Assembly: GCA_021817875.1 (NCBI GenBank)
Contig: JAKAFQ010000176.1
Location: forward strand, 1 to 7,891
Length of the DNA stretch: 7,891 nt
Reading direction: 5' to 3'
From: Pseudomonadota bacterium
GTDB taxonomy: Bacteria > Pseudomonadota > Gammaproteobacteria > Steroidobacterales > Steroidobacteraceae
The stretch's first letter is position 1. Every line of letters begins with the position of its first letter. A program made the translations under genes and the position numbers. The notes below the pieces were generated by a model. That model was not told where the DNA came from. It did not search any database and saw nothing but the letters and a program-made list of their open reading frames with translations. Below, one piece after another: positions 1 through 6,079 of this stretch.

Positions 1-2
1 CA

Positions 3-119
3 GACGAGGGGCCATTCCCGATCCTCGAAGCGTTCCGCATCGCCCTACCTTGCTTCGAGGCGGACTGCGGATACCGCTGGGGCGATCCCCAGCAAGTGCT
101 GTTCGTCTGGGAGCGCTGA
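3..119 (+). CDS. C-terminal end of an unidentified protein (5' end outside window)
   Basis: An open frame enters from the left edge and ends at TGA 117-119, giving 38 residues that end in QQVLFVWER. I do not recognise the family; the tail is acidic and aromatic-rich. The gene converges on tRNA-Lys on the other strand, with about 80 bp between them. The reading rests only on an uninterrupted frame with natural-looking amino-acid composition, so it could be a chance frame. It probably belongs to the backbone, because it lies outside the proposed island boundary at 320. Confidence 0.4.
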   Translation, partial: DEGPFPILEAFRIALPCFEADCGYRWGDPQQVLFVWER

Positions 120-177
120 ATCGGGCAGGATGATTACCCGGCGCTTACTTTCGGCTTGCAGCGCGAGGCGATCGGAA

Positions 178-195
178 TTACGCGCGTAACTAGTT
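178..195. repeat. Overlapping short palindromes beyond tRNA-Lys 3' end
   Basis: TTACGCGCGTAA (178-189) is a perfect 12-bp palindrome and AACTAGTT (188-195) a perfect 8-bp one; they share two bases. They lie just downstream of the tRNA-Lys 3' end. There is no U-run and the possible RNA stem is only about four pairs, so this is not a convincing intrinsic terminator. A role in transcript end processing or as a protein-binding site is possible but unsupported. Confidence 0.3.
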
Positions 196-199
196 GAAT

Positions 200-275
200 T
201 GGTGGGCCGTGTAGGGATCGAACCTACGACCAAGAGATTAAGAGTCTCCTGCTCTACCAGCTGAGCTAACGGCCC
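200..275 (-). tRNA. tRNA-Lys (anticodon CTT)
   Basis: The - strand folds as a complete cloverleaf. The acceptor starts GGGCCGT and pairs with ACGGCCC, followed by discriminator A and an encoded CCA (200-202). The D arm contains AGCTCAGCTGGTAGAGC, the anticodon loop is CTCTTAA with anticodon CTT (+ strand AAG at 240-242), and the T loop is GTTCGATC. The body is close to gammaproteobacterial tRNA-Lys. It has the same orientation as tRNA-Arg and tRNA-His at the other end of the window and was probably the last gene of their operon before the island separated them. Confidence 0.97.
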
Positions 276-287
276 AAATCGTGTCGC

Positions 288-310
288 GGAAGGCGCGCCG
301 TGCGCCTTCC
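288..310. repeat. Perfect 9-bp hairpin in the old His-Lys spacer
   Basis: GGAAGGCGC (288-296) and GCGCCTTCC (302-310) form a 9-bp GC-rich stem with a 5-base loop. It lies between tRNA-Lys and the att-like repeat at 320-336, so under the island model it belongs to the original 44-bp spacer between tRNA-His and tRNA-Lys. No T-run follows on either strand. A processing or stabilising hairpin in the tRNA precursor is more likely than a terminator. Confidence 0.5.
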
Positions 311-319
311 TTCGCATCA

Positions 320-336
320 GGGGTGGACGATGGCAC
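320..336 (-). other. att-like direct repeat of the tRNA-His 3' end (distal island boundary)
   Basis: GGGGTGGACGATGG (320-333) is identical to 6081-6094, the acceptor and T-stem end of tRNA-His; with one mismatch the match runs on to 336 (16 of 17). The two copies have the same orientation. There is no tRNA body here, only the 3' tip. This is the pattern left when a tyrosine-recombinase element integrates into the 3' end of a tRNA gene: the gene is restored at one end and a 3' fragment is left at the other. The relic integrase beside tRNA-His supports the reading. Confidence 0.75.
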
Positions 337-588
337 ACCATCCGCACCATGGAATCGCCCACTCTGCTCTGAATCGCTCGAGCTGCGAGTCTGACCTGTC
401 GAACAGAAAGTGTAGCAGATGCGCGCGGGTCGATGGAATAGGCTCGGCTTAAGGGCGGCCGTCACCCCCTCATCAGCCCAGCCGATCCGATCTCTGGGTA
501 TTCTCGCATGCGTCGGTAAATCCGCGTCTGGCGGCTGACGCTGTCACCGGCGGCACGCTGCGCCACATTCTCACGCATGAGTGTGCCG
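337..588. other. Stretch without a convincing gene inside the left island end
   Basis: I see no supported protein gene here. The segment holds the candidate promoter facing tRNA-Lys (409-417). A 38-codon - strand frame (462-578) contains SVSRQTRIYRRMREYPEIG, which resembles the recognition helix region of homeodomain-like HTH proteins. That frame has no ribosome-binding site and extends into unlikely sequence upstream, so it is at best a relic. Confidence 0.4.
409..417 (-). promoter_or_regulatory. Candidate extended -10 promoter facing tRNA-Lys
   Basis: The - strand reads TGCTACACT: an extended TG motif with a -10 hexamer TACACT (409-414). The region 18 bp upstream (TTCCAT) is a poor -35, so the case rests on the extended -10. 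Transcription would start near 402 and reach tRNA-Lys after a leader of about 125 nt, crossing the att-like repeat and the 288-310 hairpin. If the island did cut tRNA-Lys from the Arg-His promoter, a replacement inside the island end would be needed, and this is the best candidate I see. Confidence 0.35.
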
Positions 589-847
589 ATGATGAGGAAC
601 CGACTTTTCACCCGCGCGGCGCCGGGAAGACATCCGAGCCTGGCAGGCCGAACATCTGCCGGCCCTGCGTAAATCAGGCCAGCCCGAGGCCGCCTGCTGC
701 CGAGCGCAGGGGCTGAACCCGAAGGACTCGATCCTCTGGAAGGGCAAGCTGCGTAATGCCGCCAGGGTGAGCGCGCTCCCGCATGGCGCCGGTCGTGCCC
801 CCCGCTGCTGCGTACACCGGTCCATGACGGACGCGATTCCGGACTGA
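589..847 (+). pseudogene. tnpA: IS66-type accessory transposase TnpA relic, frameshifted
   Basis: Two frames together give an IS66 TnpA-like protein. From ATG 589, frame 1 reads MMRNRLFTRA. After about 620, frame 2 continues with REDIRAWQAEHLPALRKSG, then AACCRAQGLNPK and ILWKGKLR (about 629-754). The order 'IRAWQ...SG...AA.CR..GLNP....WKGKL' is typical of the short helix-turn-helix protein encoded first in IS66 elements. The two frames differ, so a small indel has broken the gene. The remaining codons to TGA 845-847 are not recognisable. No tnpB follows, so this is an isolated fragment. Confidence 0.65.
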
Positions 848-1038
848 CGGCGGACACCATTCCGGCGGCATGCCGGACTGCTGCGAGACAATTTGGCCGA
901 TCGGCCGGATCGCCGTCCGGCATTCTTCCGGATTCCGGTCTTCCCCAAGCCGGGGCGACTCGTCGCAGGCCTTATCCACCGCCACCTTTCGCCCCTTTTT
1001 GCAACTGGAGCGATGCAGTGGCCCAGGCGAGGCGTGCG

Positions 1039-1256
1039 ATGTAAAAGATCAAAGACGTTCTGCGGCTGCATCTGGCTGACGGGGTGAGCGGCCGCCGCAA
1101 GCTGGGCAGGTGTCCGGGACCGGCAAGATGGCGGTCTCGAACTGCCACAAGCGCACTGATATGGCACGACTGACGGACTGGACAGCCCCGACCGTGCTGG
1201 ACGACGGCGAGCCCGAAGTGCGGCTGTACCCAGCCACCCGCACTGCATGCGCATGA
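1039..1256 (+). pseudogene. istA: IS21-type IstA transposase relic (N-terminal end, frameshifted)
   Basis: After ATG 1039 comes a TAA, then KIKDVLRLHLADGVSGRRKLGRC (1045-1113), the start of the IstA helix-turn-helix. Near 1110-1114 the homology moves to another frame, which reads AVSNCHKRTDMARLTDW and then LDDGEPEVRLYP (about 1128-1232), matching the 'V..Y.KR....GL.W....LDD..LE.RLYP' stretch that follows the HTH in IstA. It ends at TGA 1254-1256. About 70 of some 500 residues remain, with one stop and one frameshift, and no DDE domain or istB. This is a dead fragment. Confidence 0.65.
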
Positions 1257-1516
1257 TCCCATTCCCATTCTTTTGTCCATGGGCAGCGCCAATCGAGCGC
1301 AGCGCAGTCGCCCCTACGAAGGATCGCCGACATCCCTCGGCTGCTGTCGGTAGCGCTTACCCGCAGTTGGATCCGATCGGCATTGGCGCACGATGCCACT
1401 TCGAGCGTCAAATGTTTCGCTTGTAACGGAGCCGGAAATTGCATTGTGCGAATCGGCGGGCAATATCCTGAATGCCTACCAGGCAAGCTCAATCGATGCA
1501 CATCAGGAGCCCCCCC
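1257..1516. other. Leader of the UrcA gene; no gene recognised
   Basis: No coding region or clear repeat is visible. The stretch must contain the promoter of the UrcA-family gene. The only candidate I found is TTGCAT (1439-1444), with AATATC after 17 bp, which is too weak to call. Confidence 0.3.
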
Positions 1517-2017
1517 ATGAGCCATTCGAAGCTCGCACTGCCTGCGCGCCACCCATGGCGCTTCGTCCCCATCCTGGCCGTTGCGATCGGCCCACTCGCG
1601 TTCTCGAGTGCCCAGGCGCACGCCGCGGTCCTCAAACCCATCAAGGTCACCGCGCACCTTCTCTGCGCACCGGGCACGCTGGCAAGTCTCAAGCCCGTCC
1701 AGACAGCTCTTCTCAGGCCGATCACCGTGTCCGCTCCAGCTGCGAGAACTGTGACAACCATCGGTTATGCCGGCGCAACGGGAGCACCCATCCAGGAATT
1801 CGCGGCTGCGGCGCGAGTCAGGTTCAACCCCGTGATTCTCACGACCTACTCCGGAGTGGCGCTTCTGAAGGATGACGTGACCGAGGCTGCGCAGAAGGCC
1901 TGCAATTCCATCGATCCGCTGCATAGCAGCGAGACCTGCCCACGTCGCGCGATCAGGTCCGCGCAGCGTCAAGTGACCGCCGCAATCACTCACGCGCGAA
2001 AGACCGAGGCGGGCTGA
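1517..2017 (+). CDS. UrcA family secreted protein
   Basis: The product has 166 residues. The start at 1517 is set by AGGAG (1505-1509), seven bases upstream; a longer in-frame start at 1472 is less likely. The N terminus is a clear Sec signal peptide: basic MSHSKLALPARHPWR, then a hydrophobic core FVPILAVAIGPLAF, with probable cleavage after AQAHA (about residue 36). The C-terminal third has the UrcA pattern: VRFNPVILTTYSGVALLKDDVTEAA leading to a Cys, then CPRRAIRSA, giving two conserved cysteines that may form a disulfide. The linker between signal and domain is longer than in typical UrcA proteins of about 100 residues. The molecular function of UrcA proteins is unknown; the expected location is the periplasm. 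The gene stands alone between transposase relics. Confidence 0.72.
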   Translation: MSHSKLALPARHPWRFVPILAVAIGPLAFSSAQAHAAVLKPIKVTAHLLCAPGTLASLKPVQTALLRPITVSAPAARTVTTIGYAGATGAPIQEFAAAARVRFNPVILTTYSGVALLKDDVTEAAQKACNSIDPLHSSETCPRRAIRSAQRQVTAAITHARKTEAG

Positions 2018-2447
2018 ACTGTGGACGTTTGTAGACACACGTCCAAGCGCTCAACGCACAGGGCGCGTCTGCCGGACATTCCCGTCGACATTGCATGCCG
2101 GACGGGAACGGCTCTCGGGGGCGCGACCATCGTGCCCGACTCGAAGCAGGGCACTATTTGACCCGCCCTCGTCGCGCAGTGTGGTGCCGGCCGCGGGACC
2201 GAAGGAGGTGGATCCCCCGAGGCGGGGAAGCGGTATGAGCGCATCGGCGGACCATGCCTTCGGCGCGCCCGGAATACCTCCCACATGGTCCTCGAGTGAC
2301 ACGGATTTCGTCACCGCTGCGCTCGATACAACGGTGACGGGTACGGAGAGCATGCAGATGGGCGGCCGTTCGATGGTCACGGCATCGGTCGCGCGTGGCC
2401 TCTGCTCGTCGGCGAGCGCGGCCATTTGGCGCTACAGTCGGGCGAGG
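2018..2447. other. Stretch with no recognised gene
   Basis: Open frames run on both strands, as expected in GC-rich DNA, but none gives a recognisable protein. GGAGG (2204-2208) is followed by an in-frame ATG at 2235, too far away to decide a start. A - strand frame (2051-2425, containing SVPVTVVSSAAVTKSVSLED) looks fairly protein-like but matches no family I know. Confidence 0.35.
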
Positions 2448-2690
2448 ATGTCTGCCCTACCTCCGGACAATGCGGCACTGCGCGGGCGCTGGCGGGCTGC
2501 TGCCCGGACAGGTCTGGGATACCGACCCGATTCCAGCGCTCGAGCTCGCCCGGGACGGCCTTGCGGCAGCGCCATGCCGCTCGTCTGGGCACATGTCGAG
2601 TTTCTGAAGCTTCTGGTTGCGCTCGGCCCCTCGGACATCCGCTGCCTGACACCCCGCGTCAGTCGCTGGCCCCTGCGCTGCTCCGAACTC
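2448..2690 (+). pseudogene. Possible IS66 TnpC N-terminal relic
   Basis: From ATG 2448 (preceded by GCGAGG) the frame reads MSALPPDNAALRGR, like the start of IS66 TnpC proteins. About 45 codons later it reads HVEFLKLLVAL, like the 'IE.LKLLIA.LRR' leucine-rich helix found at that distance in TnpC. The following FGRSSE-type motif and everything beyond are absent. The resemblance is short, and no inverted repeat or tnpB supports it. It may come from the same lost IS66 element as the tnpA relic at 589-847, but that is a guess. Confidence 0.3.
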
Positions 2691-2810
2691 CCTGACCCGC
2701 ACCCGACCGTTACAGGGTGGACCCAGCCCCCGGCCTTCGTTTCGCACTGCGGTGATGAGCGCGTGCCGGGAATCGCGCATTCGCCGCTCGTTGACGGTCA
2801 GTGCACGGGC

Positions 2811-3206
2811 ATGGAACATCGTCTTGGAAGACGAATGCCACTCACTCTGCCTGTTAGGCTGGAAAGATACGGCAGGCCAACCGCATACGGTGGCTTGTGC
2901 AATGCGAGTCTGAGTGGCGTGTACGTCGAGACTTCGCTGCCGTTTGCGCTCTTCACCCGGGTGGACTTCGTTTGCGGACGCTTGCTTTACGAGCGAATCG
3001 GCGTGACTCATATGTCAGCCTTCGTGAGTCGCGTGACCTCTCGCGGCATAGCGGTGCAGTGGTTCGAATTCGCGTCAGCCGTGATCCGCCGATTGGCAGC
3101 ACTCGCAGAATCAACATGCCCGCAGCTCATGCAGGAAGCCGCTGGAAACGGACACGAGCGAAACGCCGCATCACGCGCTCGAGCGCACCCACTCGGCGTA
3201 GCGTAG
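2811..3206 (+). CDS. Small PilZ-domain protein (putative c-di-GMP receptor)
   Basis: The product has 131 residues. PilZ domains bind cyclic di-GMP through an RxxxR motif at the N terminus and a (D/N)xSxxG motif on the barrel. Both are present: RLGRR (residues 4-8) and NASLSG (31-36), at the usual distance, with LPVRLERYG between. A later barrel strand reads GIAVQWFEF (79-87), in the position of the usual 'G.GV.F'. The ATG at 2811 is chosen because later starts would lose RxxxR. The same frame is open upstream to 2091, but that part is not PilZ-like. No good ribosome-binding site is visible. The tail after residue about 105 is basic and low in complexity. As a single-domain protein it would act by binding an effector, which cannot be named from the context. 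Confidence 0.6.
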   Translation: MEHRLGRRMPLTLPVRLERYGRPTAYGGLCNASLSGVYVETSLPFALFTRVDFVCGRLLYERIGVTHMSAFVSRVTSRGIAVQWFEFASAVIRRLAALAESTCPQLMQEAAGNGHERNAASRARAHPLGVA

Positions 3207-3624
3207 AGTCGCAACTCGATGAGTGCCGGCGCCAGGGCATTCGGTGCAGCGACGATCCGCTCTGCCGGGTGCGCGCTGATCGCCCCGGGGCACCCTCGTC
3301 GTCCTCTTCGGCAGTGTCCGCGTCGGCGTCCCGGCATCCGGTACCTCGTCAAAAAGGTCCCGATCCTCGACACACGGACGCGCGATCATGTCCGGATAGC
3401 GCCTGTGTTGCGGGGATGGCGCAGGCCACCAAGGTCAAGCCCGACGATTTTCCCCAGACAGATACTCGCCGTATGGCTTAGAGGATTGTCTGTCAGGGGG
3501 TGACAGAGACCGCAACGGGGCCGCCACAGGCAGGCCCGGCGCGCAGCGCCACGAGTGCGCAACGGGCTCATTGTCGCCGACCACGTACCTGCAATACCGC
3601 CACTGCGCTATCCGGCCGCTGGCG
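3207..3624. other. Stretch with no recognised gene before the hipBA promoter
   Basis: Several short frames are open on both strands, but none is recognisable or has a ribosome-binding site. The only structure I can point to is the inverted repeat at 3489-3507. After about 3625 the composition turns sharply AT-rich, marking the hipBA regulatory region. Confidence 0.4.
3489..3507. repeat. Inverted repeat TCTGTCA-N5-TGACAGA
   Basis: Seven-base perfect arms (3489-3495 and 3501-3507) flank GGGGG. The TGTCA/TGACA core makes a symmetric site of the kind bound by dimeric regulators. No flanking gene start fits it as an operator, so its role is open. Confidence 0.3.
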
Positions 3625-3639
3625 AGCATTATATGCAAG

Positions 3640-3668
3640 TTTAGCTATTTTGGGCTTATCTAGCTAAA
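3640..3668. promoter_or_regulatory. Inverted repeat TTTAGCTA-N13-TAGCTAAA, possible HipB operator
   Basis: Perfect 8-bp arms at 3640-3647 and 3661-3668 lie about 60-85 bp upstream of hipB, just before the candidate -35. Antitoxins of this type repress their own operon by binding inverted repeats near the promoter. The sequence differs from the E. coli HipB site (TATCC-N8-GGATA), so assignment to this HipB is inference from position and symmetry. Confidence 0.4.
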
Positions 3669-3676
3669 TTCACATA

Positions 3677-3707
3677 TTTACACTCAGCAAGATATATGCG
3701 ATATTAT
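3677..3707 (+). promoter_or_regulatory. Candidate sigma70 promoter of hipBA
   Basis: TTTACA (3677-3682, five of six to consensus) is followed after 17 bp by GATATT (3700-3705, four of six), or after 19 bp by the better TATTAT (3702-3707). Transcription would begin near 3712-3715, leaving a leader of only about 12-15 nt before ATG 3727. The region is strongly AT-rich in an otherwise GC-rich window, typical of horizontally acquired genes. Confidence 0.45.
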
Positions 3708-3726
3708 TTATTGAAGATTAATATAA

Positions 3727-4062
3727 ATGAAATCACATATAAAACCGGTCCGAATGGACCGCCTTCCTGAGACCATCAGGCGGGCGCTCAAGGTGGCCCG
3801 CCTTCGCCGTGGCTGGAGCCAGACCGAGGTCGGCAAGCACGCAGGTCTTCCCCAGACCCATATCTCCGGTATCGAGACTGGCCGCATTGTGCCGCGCTTC
3901 GATACCTTGCTCGATCTGGTGCGGGTGCTCGGCATGGATCTGGTTCTGGTGCCGCAGTCCCTCGTGCCTGCTGTCAACGCCCTAGTGCGCGACGGCCACA
4001 CAGGCAAAGCCAACGAGCGCCCGCTCTATGCTGCCGACGATGATGACGGTGACGCATCATGA
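3727..4062 (+). CDS. hipB: HipB-like antitoxin, XRE-family transcriptional regulator
   Basis: The product has 111 residues. It should neutralise the HipA kinase encoded next and repress the operon as a DNA-bound dimer. A Cro/C1-type helix-turn-helix spans about residues 16-70: LKVARLRRGWSQTEVGKHAG, then LPQTHISGIETGR (recognition helix) and PRFDTLLDLVRVLGMDLVLVP, the last part close to the HipB strand used for dimerisation. The tail ends in an acidic run (DDDDGD). ATG 3727 has only a weak GAAG upstream; an internal ATG at 3754 would keep the whole domain and cannot be excluded. The stop overlaps the hipA start in ATGA (4059-4062), so the two are translationally coupled. Confidence 0.88.
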   Translation: MKSHIKPVRMDRLPETIRRALKVARLRRGWSQTEVGKHAGLPQTHISGIETGRIVPRFDTLLDLVRVLGMDLVLVPQSLVPAVNALVRDGHTGKANERPLYAADDDDGDAS

Positions 4063-5279
4063 CCGGCTCCACCAGACAGCCGGCCGCGCTCGCCGTTTTC
4101 CTCCACGGCAAACGGATCGGCGTCATCAATCGCCTTTCCGGTGACAGATATCTCTTTGCCTTCGATGAGGCCTATGTCGAGGACACCAATCGCCCGACGC
4201 TAAGCCTGTCCTATAAGGGTGTCTCTGGGTTGGTGACGACGGTCAAACCGACAGCGATGCGCCTGCCAGCCTTTTTTTCCAATCTGCTGCCGGAAGGTGT
4301 CTTGCGCGACTACCTCGCTGCCGGAGCGGGCGTGAAGCCCGGACAGGAGTTCATCCTCCTCTGGCAGTTGGGTGCCGATCTGCCCGGCGCTGTCACGGTC
4401 GAACCGCTCGACGACAAATGGGCGCCGAAGCCGCAGGTCGAGAAAGATAGCGGTACGGATAGTGCCCCTGCACCGCTGAAATTCTCGCTGGCAGGCGTGC
4501 AGATGAAGTTTTCCGCCCTTGTGAACGGCAAGGGCCATCTGACGATACCGGCCAGCGGTATCGGCGGTTCCTGGATCGTCAAGCTGCCGTCGCCCCATTA
4601 TCCGGCCATTGCCGCAAACGAATACGCGATGATGGAGCTTGCGCGCAGCATCGGTATCGATGTGCCTGAAATCCGCCTGCTGCCGGTCGACGAGATCGCT
4701 GGTCTGCCCGAAGACGTAAACCGCGTAGGCGGTCAGGCACTTGCCATCCGCCGTTTCGACCGCCAGCCAGACGGAGCCCGCGTGCACATGGAAGACTTCG
4801 CCCAAGTGTTCGGCATCTTTCCCGAAGACAAGTATGAAGGGCGCAATTACGCCAATATCGCCGCCGTGCTCGCCGCCGAGGCGGGTGAGGCCGCTGTTCA
4901 CGAATTCATGCGGCGGTTGGTCTTCACGGTGCTGACCGGCAATGGTGACATGCACCTCAAGAACTGGACCCTGCTTTACCCGGACAGCCGGGTTCCCGTT
5001 CTGTCACCGGCCTATGATCTGGTGGCGACGCTTCCCTACCTCCCGAAAGACAATCTGGCCCTCAACTTCGGTGGCGAGAAGCACATCGGTTACATCACGC
5101 CCGATCAGGTGCGCCGCTTCGCCGAAAAGGCCGGTCTGCCGGTCAACCAGCTATGGACGATTGCGCAGGAGACATCGGCCCACATCGTGGATACTTGGCG
5201 TGATCACGTTGCCAAGGCTTTGTTGCCCGCAGACATCCGCGAAGCAATCGACAGGCAGATTGAACGCGCAGCTATCTGA
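4059..5279 (+). CDS. hipA: HipA-family serine/threonine kinase toxin
   Basis: The product has 406 residues, slightly shorter than E. coli HipA (440) but complete. E. coli HipA phosphorylates glutamyl-tRNA synthetase and so halts translation; the target here is not proven. The N-terminal subdomain (about 10-118) includes LPAFFSNLLPEG (69-80), the usual couple_hipA signature. FSLAGVQMKFS (142-152) matches the loop that holds the autophosphorylated serine (probably S143). WIVKLPSP gives the ATP-contacting lysine (K175), followed by AIRRFDR (229-235). The catalytic motif is GNGDMHLKNW (294-303, D297, N302), and the metal-binding aspartate lies in SPAYDL (D320). All kinase residues seem intact. 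The start overlaps the hipB stop by four bases. No clear terminator follows. Confidence 0.92.
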   Translation: MTGSTRQPAALAVFLHGKRIGVINRLSGDRYLFAFDEAYVEDTNRPTLSLSYKGVSGLVTTVKPTAMRLPAFFSNLLPEGVLRDYLAAGAGVKPGQEFILLWQLGADLPGAVTVEPLDDKWAPKPQVEKDSGTDSAPAPLKFSLAGVQMKFSALVNGKGHLTIPASGIGGSWIVKLPSPHYPAIAANEYAMMELARSIGIDVPEIRLLPVDEIAGLPEDVNRVGGQALAIRRFDRQPDGARVHMEDFAQVFGIFPEDKYEGRNYANIAAVLAAEAGEAAVHEFMRRLVFTVLTGNGDMHLKNWTLLYPDSRVPVLSPAYDLVATLPYLPKDNLALNFGGEKHIGYITPDQVRRFAEKAGLPVNQLWTIAQETSAHIVDTWRDHVAKALLPADIREAIDRQIERAAI

Positions 5280-5327
5280 TCGAACCGAAGCATCGGGACT
5301 GAAAGCCTATCGGTCACTGTTGGCGCA

Positions 5328-5911
5328 TCACGGAGACGACTCAACCAGGGAATCGTCCCCGGGGCGGCTCGGGAGGCAGCCAATCCAGGCACATCCTGTA
5401 TTTTCTGGGGCTCGAGAAGGTGGGTTCGTGTTGATGCCGCAAAGATGCAGGCAGGCCCGCAAGGCAAGCAGGACGGGGGCCGTGCGCCCCTGGGCCAGCA
5501 TCCGGGCGAGCTCGGCGCGCTGAGCCAGAAGCGTCGACCCGATCGCTTCGAACTCCTCGTCATCGAGGCCGGCTTCGCGGCGCTGCCCGTCAGCAAGGAG
5601 GATCTGCCGCGACCAGAAGTCCCCGATCCCGGCAAGCTGCTCGTCCGAGAGGCATCGAACGCTCACGGGATTCTCGGGGGCGCGGCTGAGGTCGATCTCG
5701 GAGCGCTGGGCGGCAAACTCCCGCTCAATGGCCGCCAGCTCGAGGATCGCCTTCGAACGCGCCACCCGGGGATCGGCCGTGCGCAGGCTCCGCACGATCT
5801 CCGTTTGACCGCGCGGGCAAGCGGTCAGCAAGGCTTTGGGGATGCGGCGGCGGACGTAGAAGACGCCGCGTTTGCCGCGCTGGAATACGTTTTATCGTCG
5901 GTTGCTTTCAC
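5328..5911 (-). pseudogene. Tyrosine recombinase (integrase) relic, N-terminal half only
   Basis: The - strand frame reads VFQRGKRGVFYVRRRIPKALL, then TEIVRSLRTADPRVARSKAILELAAIEREFAA, the DUF6538-type N terminus of phage and island integrases. A helical part runs to LLALRACLHLCGINTN, after which homology is lost and the frame stops at 5328. The likely start is GTG 5911, behind GGGGG (5918-5922), giving MKATDDKTY; it is out of frame with VFQRG by one base near 5884-5888, so there is a frameshift. About 195 codons remain of some 450-550, and the catalytic R-H-R-Y domain is missing. Position and direction relative to tRNA-His fit the integrase of the proposed island. The truncated end faces hipA, so gain of hipBA or a deletion may have removed the rest. 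Confidence 0.75.
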
Positions 5912-5947
5912 GATCTGCCCCCACTGTTTTGGTACAGACCGTGTAAC

Positions 5948-5957
5948 AACCTAGGTT
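5948..5957. repeat. Perfect palindrome AACCTAGGTT between int and the tandem repeats
   Basis: This 10-bp palindrome lies about 40 bp upstream of the integrase start. It overlaps TATAAC (- strand, 5955-5960), a plausible -10 for the integrase. It could be an operator or a recombinase arm site; nothing else in the window decides this. Confidence 0.3.
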
Positions 5958-5959
5958 AT

Positions 5960-6045
5960 ACGGGCCCGCGATGGGCCCGCGATGGGCCCGCGATGGGCCC
6001 GCGATGGGCCCGCGATGGGCCCGCGATGGGCCCGCGATGGGCCCG
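5960..6045. repeat. Tandem array of 11-bp repeats (ATGGGCCCGCG)
   Basis: Six perfect head-to-tail copies of ATGGGCCCGCG run from 5971 to 6036. A first copy has one change (ACGGGCCCGCG, 5960-5970), and the last is truncated to ATGGGCCCG (6037-6045). Each unit carries the palindrome CGGGCCCG or GGGCCC, and the period is close to one DNA helical turn, so all copies would face the same side. The array lies between the integrase relic and the 3' end of tRNA-His, where arm-type integrase sites usually are. It may equally be a replication-slippage product. It is not coding: 11 is not a multiple of three. Confidence 0.9.
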
Positions 6046-6079
6046 ATTTACTCGAAAAAACAGACACTTGGGCGAGAAA

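Noticed and set aside
288..310. Rho-independent terminator before tRNA-Lys
   Set aside because: The stem is strong but has no T-run on either strand.
1049..2038. 329-codon - strand frame
   Set aside because: It covers the istA relic and the UrcA gene, which have recognisable family motifs on the + strand; the - strand product has none.
4200..4955. Long - strand frame opposite hipA (251 codons)
   Set aside because: It lies wholly within hipA, whose motifs are unambiguous; GC-rich codon bias leaves the opposite strand open.
4942..5523. 193-codon + frame across the hipA end
   Set aside because: It is a shifted reading of hipA that runs into the integrase relic; no family features.
5960..6045. 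CRISPR array
   Set aside because: Units of 11 bp are contiguous with no spacers.
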